Shown piece after piece: positions 49,547 through 57,930 of a stretch of 64,000 bases of DNA (within the stretch, counting starts at the first letter, position 1; each line of letters begins with the position of its first letter). The translations under genes were made by a program, and so were the position numbers. Source of the stretch: AP-15 sp963735445 (GTDB lineage: Bacteria > Pseudomonadota > Alphaproteobacteria > ATCC43930 > CGMCC-115725); the NCBI GenBank assembly GCA_963735445.1, contig CAVTLC010000003.1, forward strand, positions 231,610 through 295,609, given 5' to 3'. The notes under the pieces were generated by a model, which did no database searches, was not told where the DNA came from, and saw only the letters and a list, made by a program, of their open reading frames with translations.

Positions 49547-49578
49547 GTCCGCACCGTCGAAAAATCGGCGGTGCGGAC
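49547..49578 (+). terminator. strong intercistronic hairpin
   Basis: Perfect 10-bp stem GTCCGCACCG / CGGTGCGGAC with a 12-base loop, in the gap between the repeat gene and the next small gene. It is followed by TCTCTCTCC, not a T-run, so it is more likely an mRNA-stabilising or partial-termination structure than a full terminator. Confidence 0.5.
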
Positions 49579-49623
49579 TCTCTCTCCTACAGAAAAATGA
49601 CAATACAAAGTGGGATTGGACAG

Positions 49624-50005
49624 ATGAAACGTTCGGCCACCTGGACGGTTTCTATTCTGCTCGCGATGACCGGCACCTCAGGCGCATGCCTCGCAGCCGA
49701 AGCTAGCGCGCCGGCGGGTTCGCCGGCATACAGTGCTTGGAGCACTGTCCGGAACCGCGGTACCCGTGGCTCAGCTCGGTAAAGAACGCGCCCGCGGCGC
49801 AATCGGGATAATCGTCGACGGCTCGGGAAGTGCATTAGCGACTGGCAACAGCACCGGTAATGTCGCGGTCGGCGGCGCGGTGAACAGCACGATCAGCAAC
49901 GATCATTCGATCAACGGCAACGCCGGCATCACCTCAGTTTTGCAGAATTTTGGCAATAACTCGATTATGCAGGTGAGCACGACCATCAACATCACGGTCC
50001 ATTAA
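49624..50005 (+). pseudogene. small secreted protein with Fap/curlin-like Asn-Gln motif, one frameshift
   Basis: Signal peptide MKRSATWTVSILLAMTGTSG, cut near CLAAEA. After AGSPAYSA one extra base near 49735 shifts the frame to GALSGTAVPVAQLGKERARG, then IVDGSGSALATGNSTGNVAV and the C-terminal NGNAGITSVLQNFGNNSIMQ followed by VSTTINITVH. Joined length about 126 residues. The last 35 residues match a stretch in the lipoprotein at 50793, so the two share a building block. Probable minor subunit or nucleator of the fibre; this is inference from position and composition. Confidence 0.6.
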
Positions 50006-50041
50006 AGAGCAGTCTGCAGGTGCAGGAAGACGAGACACAAT

Positions 50042-50767
50042 ATGAGCATGCGGTTATGGCCTCGCTCCGCGCCGATACGGTCCGCGATCGCCGGATTGAC
50101 GGTGCTCGCCGCGGCGGGTTTGCCAGCTGAGGCAGGTTCGCTCTACCTTGATGCCGGGGTCGGCGGCGGCGCGTTTTCGCTAAAGGTCCAGAGCTTTCAG
50201 GAACAAAAATATCACGACACGATAGCGCAGGAGCACGATTTTTCCTGCGGATCCGCGGCACTCGCGACATTGCTTAGCTATAACTACAACATGCCCGTCA
50301 GCGAGGCCGATGTCTTTAAGGATATGATCATAAATGGAGATCAAAAAACGATCAGCGAATCGGGATTCTCATTGCTGGACATTAAAAAATATTTGCAGCG
50401 GCACGGCCTTGACTCGAATGGCTATCGCGCACCGCTCTCCAAGCTCGAGGAGGTTCGGCTGCCGGCAATCGTATTGCTGAATGTTCGGGGCTACCATCAT
50501 TTTGTCGTGCTTGAAGGCATCGAGAATGGGCGAGTACTGCTCGCCGATCCCGCCAACGGTATGAGGAGTGAGCGTATCGGCATATTTGAATCGGAGTGGA
50601 GCGGTATCTTTTTCCTGATCACCAGTAATATCGATCAGGGTCAGAAGAGCTTCAACAGTGACCAGAAATGGGCCGCTGCACCAGGTCCGCCTTGGGATCT
50701 GACGCGTTATGCGCTTGATCTCGCCCAATTGTCGCAAGCGGGCCTCCTCAGTCTGGCCCGGTTTTGA
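50042..50767 (+). CDS. C39-family cysteine peptidase, FapD-like, exported
   Basis: 241 residues with signal peptide (MSMRLWPRSAPIRSAIAGLT, cut near EAG, residue 32). Peptidase domain: QEHDFSCGSAALATLL with the catalytic Cys at 69, YHHFVVLEGIENGRVLLADP with His 152/153 and Asp 169. The oxyanion Gln fits QEHDFSC. C39 domains usually cleave after a double glycine and are fused to ABC exporters; here it stands alone with a signal peptide, as does FapD of the Pseudomonas Fap amyloid system. Next to repeat-rich secreted proteins and a lipoprotein that has a double-glycine motif. Confidence 0.85.
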   Translation: MSMRLWPRSAPIRSAIAGLTVLAAAGLPAEAGSLYLDAGVGGGAFSLKVQSFQEQKYHDTIAQEHDFSCGSAALATLLSYNYNMPVSEADVFKDMIINGDQKTISESGFSLLDIKKYLQRHGLDSNGYRAPLSKLEEVRLPAIVLLNVRGYHHFVVLEGIENGRVLLADPANGMRSERIGIFESEWSGIFFLITSNIDQGQKSFNSDQKWAAAPGPPWDLTRYALDLAQLSQAGLLSLARF

Positions 50768-50792
50768 CAGATGTTTCCCTCCGGAGGACAAA

Positions 50793-51581
50793 GTGACCGG
50801 TTTGTCAACGCTGCTGATCGCTTCTGCGGTGGTCGCGGCAAGTCTGCTGGGGGGGTGTTCGGACAAAATCATTGGGGTTGTGGGCTCGGATGTCGAGGCC
50901 CCAGCCCACGCTGTAAAACAGGTGTCACGCCAGATGCCGGTCAAGCGCGCTGATCCGCCGATGGCGACGCGTCAGGTGCCGGTCAAGTCTGCTGATGCGC
51001 CGCTGGCGATCCGCCGCGATGTGCAACAGCGGCTCGCGAGCCTGGCGCTCGACGATGCCAAGCTTAGTGATGTTCGCGGCGGATTTGATGCCAGTTCGGG
51101 CGTCACCCTGAACTTTGCGTTTCAGCAGGCGACCTTTGTCAATCACGATTTGATCGAAAATGTGGTGGTGCCGACCTTGACCATCTCCCCGAGCCAGACG
51201 GGCGGCGTGGCGGCCGGCGGGGCCGCGGCGCAGTCGAGCAGCATCGCCGGACTGAGCGCGTTTGGCATCCCGGGCGCATTATCGACGACCGCGGGTGCGG
51301 GCATCAACTCGGCGACGGTGGTGACCGACAATAGCGTGCAGACACAGGTGAGCGTGTCAAACTCGACGCTCCAGGCATTGGTCAATAGCGGACTTGCCAC
51401 GGTCGTGGGAGGCGGCACTGGCAATGGCGGGGTGACCAGCGTGCTCACCAACACCGGAAATAACCAGCTGATCCAGCAGATGACGACCATCGATATTGGG
51501 GTCAGTGGATTGTCGAAATTGATGCAACAGGGCGTTGCGTCGTCGGTGATAAACCGGCTGACTGGCCCAGCCCTGCGCTAA
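50793..51581 (+). CDS. lipoprotein with internal double-glycine motif and Fap-associated C-terminal domain
   Basis: 262 residues; GTG 50793 behind GGAGGA gives MTGLSTLLIASAVVAASLLG-GC, a lipobox with Cys 22. Residues 47-74 hold a 14-residue tandem repeat (RQMPVKRADPPMAT / RQVPVKSADAPLAI). Then LDDAKLSDVRGG|FDASSG (residues 86-97 before the bar), with hydrophobic residues at -12, -7, -4 and Gly at -2, -1, the double-glycine leader pattern. After it GVTLNFAFQQATFVNHDLIE and, near the end, GVTSVLTNTGNNQLIQQMTT. Similar RGGF-containing proteins accompany lone C39 peptidases in other proteobacteria (recalled, not checked). Likely substrate of the peptidase upstream. Confidence 0.75.
   Translation: MTGLSTLLIASAVVAASLLGGCSDKIIGVVGSDVEAPAHAVKQVSRQMPVKRADPPMATRQVPVKSADAPLAIRRDVQQRLASLALDDAKLSDVRGGFDASSGVTLNFAFQQATFVNHDLIENVVVPTLTISPSQTGGVAAGGAAAQSSSIAGLSAFGIPGALSTTAGAGINSATVVTDNSVQTQVSVSNSTLQALVNSGLATVVGGGTGNGGVTSVLTNTGNNQLIQQMTTIDIGVSGLSKLMQQGVASSVINRLTGPALR
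50931..51014 (+). repeat. 42-bp in-frame tandem repeat inside the lipoprotein gene
   Basis: Two copies of 42 bases coding the 14-residue unit described for the lipoprotein. The central block GCCGGTCAAG is identical in both copies; other positions differ by about a quarter by eye. It lies between the lipid anchor and the double-glycine motif, so it acts as a spacer. Confidence 0.6.
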
Positions 51582-51663
51582 ATCTTAACAAACACGGAAC
51601 CAAATAGGATTAACATTGTTGCGCTGATGTGGAGTATCAGTCCACAGTAATCGGGGGCACGTT

Positions 51664-52020
51664 ATGACAATGCAGCTGAGAGAGAACCGGCAGAAATTGC
51701 GAAGGAACGGTACGGTGGGCGTTCTCGCCGCCATAGCGATCGGTTTTGGCATCGCTGGGCTGTCGGGCTTCTGCGGGGCGGCTGAACTGTTGCCGCCGGC
51801 GCGTCAGGGCGCCGTCAGCGGAGTGCTGGCGAGCGTCACCGTCCTGTCGGAGGCCGCGATGTCCAAGGAAGCCGCCACCGGCTCCGCTCCGGCCCAGATT
51901 ATCGGCGACCAGACCGGCCACGGGAGAATCATTCTGTGGGATGAGATGCGGTCGCCACCGGAACTGCCGCCGGGATCAAATGGGACCGTCACCCTCACAA
52001 TCGGCGGGGCGACGAAATAG
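51664..52020 (+). CDS. small secreted protein of the repeat-protein locus
   Basis: 118 residues. N-terminus MTMQLRENRQKLRRNGTVGV is basic and followed by LAAIAIGFGIAGLSGFCGAA, a long signal peptide (cut near GAAE). Mature part of about 75 residues: PPARQGAVSGVLASVTVLSE, GRIILWDEMRSPPELPPGSN and a C-terminal TVTLTIGGATK. I do not recognise the family. Same strand and spacing as the preceding lipoprotein gene (82 bases), so probably the last gene of the locus. Confidence 0.65.
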   Translation: MTMQLRENRQKLRRNGTVGVLAAIAIGFGIAGLSGFCGAAELLPPARQGAVSGVLASVTVLSEAAMSKEAATGSAPAQIIGDQTGHGRIILWDEMRSPPELPPGSNGTVTLTIGGATK

Positions 52021-52475
52021 CCGCGATACCCTGCGGCGCAACCCAGACGCTATTGCGGTCTTGCTCCGCCACTGCGGGCGAAACCGACACCGCTCCGATC
52101 AGCGTTACCATTGCAGCTTAGCAAGCTGCTGATTCATGAGTTTCCGCCTCCCTGTCGCCCATTGGCAACGACGCTAGCCGCGCCGACAACTCGCTGCGGC
52201 GGATGCGCGCCGCCCGCTGCTCCACGGGCATAACTTAGTCCAGGCTGATTTCCTGGCGTAAATATTAAAGCTGTTAACACTCCCCGCTGTTGGCTCAGCT
52301 TAAAGCTGTCTTAATATACAATGTTCAACCAAAAATTTCTCGATCCGTTCGGGCTTTTTCTTAAACGGAAGAAATAAACCCGTCGGTTCCTCGGTCTTGA
52401 ACGCCATTGCAGGCCCCGTCGCCGGCAGCTCGCCGGATCGACAAACGGCCAAATCGCCTCAACTGTGGGGTAGTG
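52021..52475. other. intergenic region before LuxR-type regulator
   Basis: 455 bases. The first two thirds are GC-rich without a credible frame. Near the end TTAAAGCTGT appears twice in direct orientation (52265-52274 and 52300-52309, 35 bases apart), with AT-rich DNA between 52310 and 52380. This might be the operator-promoter of the regulator gene. No sigma-54 element seen. Confidence 0.45.
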
Positions 52476-53645
52476 ATGACCGAGATCTCTGCCGCAGAAA
52501 TGTCCGATCTAATTGGGAAAATTTATGATTGCACGATCGAGCCAGATAGATGGCCCGACACGATGCAGCGCATCTGCTCGAAGATCGACTGTCTGTTTAG
52601 TGCGATTGTCCTCGTGGATTTCGAAAATTCAGATCACCACTTCTTTAAAGAATGGAACACAGATTCTTTTTGGATGCAGAAGCAGCAAGAGTATCTGGAG
52701 GATATGACTGAGGTGTATCGCAGCAGTCCACGTATGCCATACACCAATTCCATCGATGAACCACTGGTTCTTTCCCGCGATATACCAGAGCGGGAATGGG
52801 TAAATACCCGCTTCTATCGCGAATGGGTCAAGCCGCAGGGGATCAAGGACTCCTTGCAAACTATTGTATTGCAAGGCCCCGCGCGTCTTGGTGTTTTTAC
52901 GGCGAATCGACACGAGTCCGTTGGGGTCGCAACCGATCGGGAGATAGCGGTGCTACGTCTATTGGCGCCGCATATCCGGCGGGCGGTTACAATCAGCGAT
53001 GTGATCGACCTGAAAAGCTTGGAGGCACAAGCGTTATCGGCGACGCTCGACAAATTCAACGCCGGGGTGGCGGTGGTCGCCGAGGACAACCGCATCCTCC
53101 ATGCCAACCGTGCGGCTCGCGACATGTTTGCCGCCGGCGGCCCGGTCCGCTCGGTGAAAGGACGGCTTGTTACCAGGAATAAACATGCCCAACAGGAACT
53201 GACGCAGGCAATCGTTACCGCTCAGCGTGACGAGGTAGCAATTGGCGCGACGGGAATCGGCATCTCGCTGAATGGCAATGGGGCGGACGGAGCAGACGCG
53301 GCCATTGCGCACGTTCTCCCGCTAGCGCGCGGTGATCTGAGAACCCGTTTGGTGCCACGAGCCACCGCGGCCGTGTTTGTGACCCAGACCGCCGCGCCAA
53401 CCCCACGCGATCTCAAGGCCATAGCCGACAGTTACCGGCTCACAAAAGCTGAGACCCGACTCCTCGAATTGTTGGCGCAAGGGATCACGCTATCAGATGC
53501 GGCCGAAACTCTCGACATCGCGGAAACCACCGCCAAGACCCACTTGGCGCACATCTTCTCCAAGACTGGCGTGTCGCGCCAGGCCGACCTTTTGGCTCTT
53601 ATCGACCGCCTTGTCCCGCCTCTTGCGGCGCAAGGCGAGGCATAA
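52476..53645 (+). CDS. LuxR-type helix-turn-helix regulator with PAS-like sensor
   Basis: 389 residues from ATG 52476 (GGGG box, five bases upstream); MTEISAAEMSDLIGKIYDCT. N-terminal sensor region rich in aromatic residues (ENSDHHFFKEWNTDSFWMQK), middle PAS-like part (LDKFNAGVAVVAEDNRILHA, NRAARDMF), and a C-terminal LuxR HTH: YRLTKAETRLLELLAQGITL, SDAAETLDIAETTAKTHLAH, IFSKTGVSRQADLLAL. No receiver Asp or AHL-binding signature. Placed directly after the amyloid-like locus, so it may control it, but the sigma-54 activator is the better candidate. Confidence 0.82.
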   Translation: MTEISAAEMSDLIGKIYDCTIEPDRWPDTMQRICSKIDCLFSAIVLVDFENSDHHFFKEWNTDSFWMQKQQEYLEDMTEVYRSSPRMPYTNSIDEPLVLSRDIPEREWVNTRFYREWVKPQGIKDSLQTIVLQGPARLGVFTANRHESVGVATDREIAVLRLLAPHIRRAVTISDVIDLKSLEAQALSATLDKFNAGVAVVAEDNRILHANRAARDMFAAGGPVRSVKGRLVTRNKHAQQELTQAIVTAQRDEVAIGATGIGISLNGNGADGADAAIAHVLPLARGDLRTRLVPRATAAVFVTQTAAPTPRDLKAIADSYRLTKAETRLLELLAQGITLSDAAETLDIAETTAKTHLAHIFSKTGVSRQADLLALIDRLVPPLAAQGEA

Positions 53646-53712
53646 GCTAAGCTGGGATTGGTCTTAACTCGCGCGGAGGAGGGCGCCCGTGGTGACCACC
53701 GTTAGTAGCGAC

Positions 53713-54918
53713 TTAGGCGCCGCGGGGTAAGCTCAGACGCTGCCAAACATCGCTGAGCCCTTCAACCAGCGCTTCGATATCGGCGTCGCTGTGGAGCGGG
53801 GTCGGGGTCAGGCGCAGGCGCTCCTTGCCGCGCGGCACAGTCGGGTAATTGATCGGCTGCACATAGATGCGGTGCCGCTGCAGCAACATGTCGGAGGCGG
53901 CTTTGCACAGCTCGGCGTCGCCGACCATGACCGGCACGATATGGCTCGGCGACGGCAACACCGGCAGTCCGGCCTCGGCAAGCCGGGACTTGAGACGCGC
54001 GGCGCGCTCCTGATGGCGGTCGCGCTCGCCTTGGCTCTGTTTTAGGTGGCGGATGCTGGCGAGCGCGCCGGCGGCCAATAGGGGCGGCAGTGAGCTGGTA
54101 AAGATGAACCCCGGCGCATGGCTGCGGATGAAATCGACGAGAGCCGCCGATCCCGCGATGTAGCCGCCCATCACCCCGAACGCTTTGGCGAGCGTCCCTT
54201 GGATGACCGTCAGACGGTGCATCAGCCCGTCGCGCTCGGCGATGCCGCCGCCATGTGGCCCGTAGAGGCCGACGGCATGGACCTCGTCGAGATAGGTCAT
54301 CGCTCCATAACGGTCAGCGACATCACAGAGCGCTTCGATCGGCGCGATGTCGCCATCCATCGAATAGACCGACTCAAAGCAGACGAGCTTTGGCCGCTCG
54401 GCATCGATATCGGCCAGCAAATCGGCGAGATGGCCGGGGTCGTTGTGGCGGAAGATGTGCTTTTCGGCGCGGCTGTTGCGGATCCCGGCGATCATCGAGG
54501 CATGGTTCAGCGCATCGGACAACACCACCGTGCCCGGCATTTCATGCGCCAGGGTCGACAGCACCGCCTCGTTGGCGACATAGCCCGAGGTGAAAATCAG
54601 CGCCGCTTGGCACCCGTGCAAATCGGCAAGCTCGCGCTCGAGCAACAAGTGGAAATGGCTGTTGCCGGAAATGTTGCGGGTGCCGCCGGCGCCGGCGCCC
54701 AATGCCTGCAGCGCCTCGGACATCGCTGCCAGCACCGCCGGATGCTGGCCCATGCCGAGATAATCGTTCGAGCACCACACCGTCACTTCGGCGCCGATGC
54801 GATGATCCCAAGCGCGCGGAAAGCCGCCGCAGCGCCGCTCGAGATCGGCGAAGACGCGATAGCGTCCCTCGCGGTGCAGCATTTCGAGGCGCTCGGAGAA
54901 AAAAGCTTCGTAATCCAT
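53713..54918 (-). CDS. hemA: 5-aminolevulinate synthase
   Basis: C4-pathway enzyme, glycine + succinyl-CoA to ALA, the first step of haem synthesis in alphaproteobacteria. MDYEAFFSERLEMLHREGRY is the usual start; upstream in-frame ATGs at 54927 and 54936 are possible since no ribosome site is clear. GAGAGGTRNISGNSHFHLLL, SDALNHASMIAGIRNS, FESVYSMDGDIAPI, YLDEVHAVGLYG, PLP-lysine in QGTLAKAFGVMGGYI and the C-terminal VQPINYPTVPRGKERLRLTP. 401 residues. Convergent with the LuxR gene. Confidence 0.95.
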   Translation of the reverse strand: MDYEAFFSERLEMLHREGRYRVFADLERRCGGFPRAWDHRIGAEVTVWCSNDYLGMGQHPAVLAAMSEALQALGAGAGGTRNISGNSHFHLLLERELADLHGCQAALIFTSGYVANEAVLSTLAHEMPGTVVLSDALNHASMIAGIRNSRAEKHIFRHNDPGHLADLLADIDAERPKLVCFESVYSMDGDIAPIEALCDVADRYGAMTYLDEVHAVGLYGPHGGGIAERDGLMHRLTVIQGTLAKAFGVMGGYIAGSAALVDFIRSHAPGFIFTSSLPPLLAAGALASIRHLKQSQGERDRHQERAARLKSRLAEAGLPVLPSPSHIVPVMVGDAELCKAASDMLLQRHRIYVQPINYPTVPRGKERLRLTPTPLHSDADIEALVEGLSDVWQRLSLPRGA

Positions 54919-55085
54919 CGCCGCCATTATCGTCATCCGCGGAGAGCATAACAAATATGTCGTCCGGTGATGCTGGACGACGTGTCGCGCCTCACATTTA
55001 ACAAATCTTATCTTTTGGTTGCGCGCACACACTTCGTGTCGGACGAACTAGCCGGAAAACCGGCTCCGGCGCCAGAGGCGAAACT

Positions 55086-55517
55086 TCAGGGAGATCGCTC
55101 GGTGGTGAATTTACTGACCGCGCTCTGCGGTCCCTCGCGGTCGTCCCGAGCGTTTTCAGCTTCGACCTGATAGTAATAGGTCGTACCCGGCTCCAGGTTA
55201 TTCACCTGCACCCGATAGATCATGTACGGCAAGCCGGGGTTCCAGCGGTTGGGTGATTTTGCCGTACGGACCAAGTAGCGGGGATCGGTACCGTAACGGA
55301 CCACTCCGAAACGCAGGGATGTCCCTTTAACATTGTTGGTAGTCCATCGGATAATGGCCCAACGGTCAGTGGTCCTTTCGATTTGTGGCCCATCGGTAAT
55401 CTGCACGGCTGGTGCAGCCGTGCTACCCATCTGCTGATTGCTCGCGAGCAATCGGCTTGGGGCGGCCAGACCTCCGCTCACTGCCACGAACATCAAAGCG
55501 ATAACAAGCTTTCTCAT
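55086..55517 (-). CDS. secreted fibronectin type III domain protein
   Basis: 143 residues. Signal peptide MRKLVIALMFVAVSGGLAAP with cut near LLASN; ATG 55517 is chosen for it over an upstream in-frame start. The rest is one FN3 domain: VQITDGPQIERTTDRWAIIR, WTTNNVKGTSLRFGVVRYGT, and YRVQVNNLEPGTTYYYQVEA near the end, the classic FN3 tail. Small stand-alone periplasmic FN3 protein, partner unknown. It lies downstream of the di-haem protein gene on the same strand. Confidence 0.8.
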   Translation of the reverse strand: MRKLVIALMFVAVSGGLAAPSRLLASNQQMGSTAAPAVQITDGPQIERTTDRWAIIRWTTNNVKGTSLRFGVVRYGTDPRYLVRTAKSPNRWNPGLPYMIYRVQVNNLEPGTTYYYQVEAENARDDREGPQSAVSKFTTERSP

Positions 55518-55592
55518 TTGAGACCCGGCAAAGGAAACGGGTTGAAGGCGAGTTGGCCGTGGCTGCCTCGCCTCCATGTCCGTGACGTCCCG

Positions 55593-57294
55593 TCAATGAC
55601 CGGGCGGCAGTGCGGCTTTTCGTACCACCAACGGCTTGCTCAGCGTAGCAGGGGTAATTGGGACGACGCCGTCTGTCAGTGTTTGCAGGAAAGCAACGAT
55701 GTCGTTTTCTTGCGCATTGGTCAGCCCAAGGTTACCGATCGTCATGTTCTTGTTATCTTGCTCTTCCGGCATCGGCCAGCATGTCACCTTTTCCGTCGTC
55801 CCTGCCGGGCAGTGCCCGGACATTACGTTGTAGGCGTATTTGTCGCGCGTGTTGTAGAAATGCACGACTTCTTTCAGGCTCAACAGATATCCGTTGTGCA
55901 TGAATGCCTTCACAAAGGTCGTGTTGGGCGGGATCGGTGGCGGGGTCTGAGCGACGTCGCGCAATGACGATGTCTGGAACTTGCCGACAAAGTACGGATT
56001 GAGGGCGATCCAGTCGTAGTTGGGCGGCGGCGAACCGTAGTAACCATCGAGAAACAGCCCGACGCCCTCGTCGATAAACCCGATCCCCAGCGGATTGGCG
56101 ACAAACCCATATTGGTCCGGGGTATTTTCGGAGTACCAGGGAAGGGCGAGATTTCTCGGAAGCCCGATGTTGTTGTAAGTAAAGTCGGTGAACAGGGGTG
56201 CTGCATTGGTTGCAGCGCCGGTGTCGATTTCGCCGGGCTTCTGCGTATTCGACCTGCCGTCGAGATGACACGAATTGCAATTCGCCTTGCCGCGGAACAG
56301 GTCGTAACCGCGCTTTTCGGCTGCGCTAAGCGTGGCCATCCCGGCAAGATAGGCGTCGAATTTCGACGTGAACGGGCTGACCTCCAACCCGATTTCGTAG
56401 GCGGCGATCGACTGTCCGAATTCATCATACGCCTGTTGCGCGCGGGTCCGATCTGCCGCGCTCAAAGGAAGCTTTTGCGCTGGCGGATTGACGGCGCCTG
56501 CAGGGATGCTGCACAACTGGGCAGTGTTTCCCGGGAAACTGATGCCGGAGAGCGAGCCCGTCCCCCACACCTGCTCAAAGAAGAACGCGTATTGGCTCTG
56601 TGACAACTTCCAAACCACGCAGGCCGAGTTTGGGTTGGCCATCTCTTGAGTATCCAACGGCGGATCTTGCGCCTGTTCCGCCGAGGAGTTCTGCAGCCGG
56701 TATCCAGTCGCGCGCGCATCCCAGAAGTTGCCGCCGTAAAAATCGCCCTGAGTTACATTGTACTGCAATGGCGGGAAATATGGCGAATACACGTAGGCTT
56801 GCGGGTTTCGTTTCGCGATCCGGTTATTGGGATACGCGCCAGCCACGGTTATGGGAACCGAACCGGGGTTGCTTCCCCCAGTATAAATGCTCAAAACCGA
56901 CGATCCGTTGGCGTAGCCGGCCATCGGGTCGTGACAATAGCTGCACGCTATGTTGTTGTTTACCGACAAATTGGGATCGAAAATCTCGAGCTTGCCCAAG
57001 GTCTCGACCTGGTGGAAGGGGTCGAGAGTTCCTGACTGGGCTGCGGTCAGCGCATCTTGGAACAACCCGGCTTCCTCGGCGCGAATTCTCGCCGCGTCCG
57101 GGTCATTCTTGATGAAACATTGCAGATCGAGCTTGTTGCCAGGCAGTATACACGGCAGCGTCAGCCGGTGGGATCGTAAAGCCCGGCGGAAGAAAAATCG
57201 GAACCGGTGTCGGATTCTGCGCTCGTACACCGATCGTCGAAAGCACGAGGATAATTAAAGTGTAAATAGCAGTACGGCAAAACTCGCGCTGCAT
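55593..57294 (-). pseudogene. di-haem cytochrome c peroxidase-like protein, frameshifted near the N-terminus
   Basis: Frame 1 from ATG 57294, behind AGGAGG: MQREFCRTAIYTLIILVLST, a signal peptide cut after VRAQ, then PPADAAVYT. One extra base near 57145 moves the rest into the frame LDLQCFIKNDPDAARIRAEE and on to 55593. Two haem sites, CSYCHDP and CNSCHLDG, and further motifs (GNFWDARATGYRL, FVKAFMHNGYLLSLKEVVHF, NTRDKYAYNV) place it in the CcpA/MauG superfamily; it lacks nothing obvious. About 565 residues joined, longer than CcpA. Likely periplasmic, for peroxide reduction or oxidative modification. Confidence 0.75.
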
Positions 57295-57631
57295 GGCTTC
57301 CTCCTGTTAGGGGCCACCACAACCCAGGCTTTTTGTTTTCTTTTTTGCCAGTTTCAGGGGCAGGTTCGGGCGATCCAACACCTGCGCGTCGATTTTTGGC
57401 CTAATTTCCGCCTAAGTTAGTATTAACCAAACTTCTCAGCAAACGCGCATTTGTAAGGTTTGGTTAATTTTCGTAACAGACTGTATCGCTGACGGACAAA
57501 CAGCTGCCGACTTGAGGACTTAGCCTCCGGCAGCTCATCCGTTGTCGATCATTGTCCCGCCGGATGAATGTAGCTGCGGCGCCAGGCCGGGCGTAGGCGC
57601 CAGGCCAAGCCTACGCTTTATCGCGCGTAAA
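57295..57631. other. intergenic region with 11-bp inverted repeat
   Basis: 337 bases upstream of the leftward di-haem gene. ATTAACCAAAC (57422-57432) and GTTTGGTTAAT (57458-57468) form a perfect 11-bp inverted repeat with a 25-base gap, about 130 bases before the start codon: a candidate operator, or a terminator stem for the gene to the right (the leftward lipoprotein). No gene otherwise. Confidence 0.5.
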
Positions 57632-57928
57632 TTATTTCTTTGGTTTGCAGACGAAGGTGGCGCGCGCCGGCAGCAAGAGCGGGCAATAATCGAGCTTCCA
57701 GTCGGTGTCGACGCGAGTCGGCAATGTATTGGGCCCGCATTCCTGTTGTGCCGCCTTTTGCACCGTTTCGCGCGAGCTCGCGACGAAATCGTAGCAGATC
57801 GCGACGCGCGGCCCGGGATCGGTGACGCCAGCTGCGGGTTGTTGCGGGTAGGTCGGATAGGGATCGAGCGCACCGCAACCGGCGAGCCCCGCGAGGCCGG
57901 CAATCGCGAACGCGCGCCCGAGCTTCAC
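57632..57928 (-). CDS. small lipoprotein
   Basis: 98 residues from GTG 57928 (AAGGTGAGA ahead): MKLGRAFAIAGLAGLAGCGA with the lipobox LAGC. Mature part has four more Cys: ICYDFVASSRETVQKAAQQE, then ECGPNTLPTRVDTDWKLDYC and FVCKPKK, so two disulphides are possible. It looks like the short Cys-containing lipoproteins of Rhizobiales with no known role. Its GTG lies three bases past the amidase stop, so they are coupled. Confidence 0.65.
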   Translation of the reverse strand: MKLGRAFAIAGLAGLAGCGALDPYPTYPQQPAAGVTDPGPRVAICYDFVASSRETVQKAAQQECGPNTLPTRVDTDWKLDYCPLLLPARATFVCKPKK

Positions 57929-57930
57929 TC

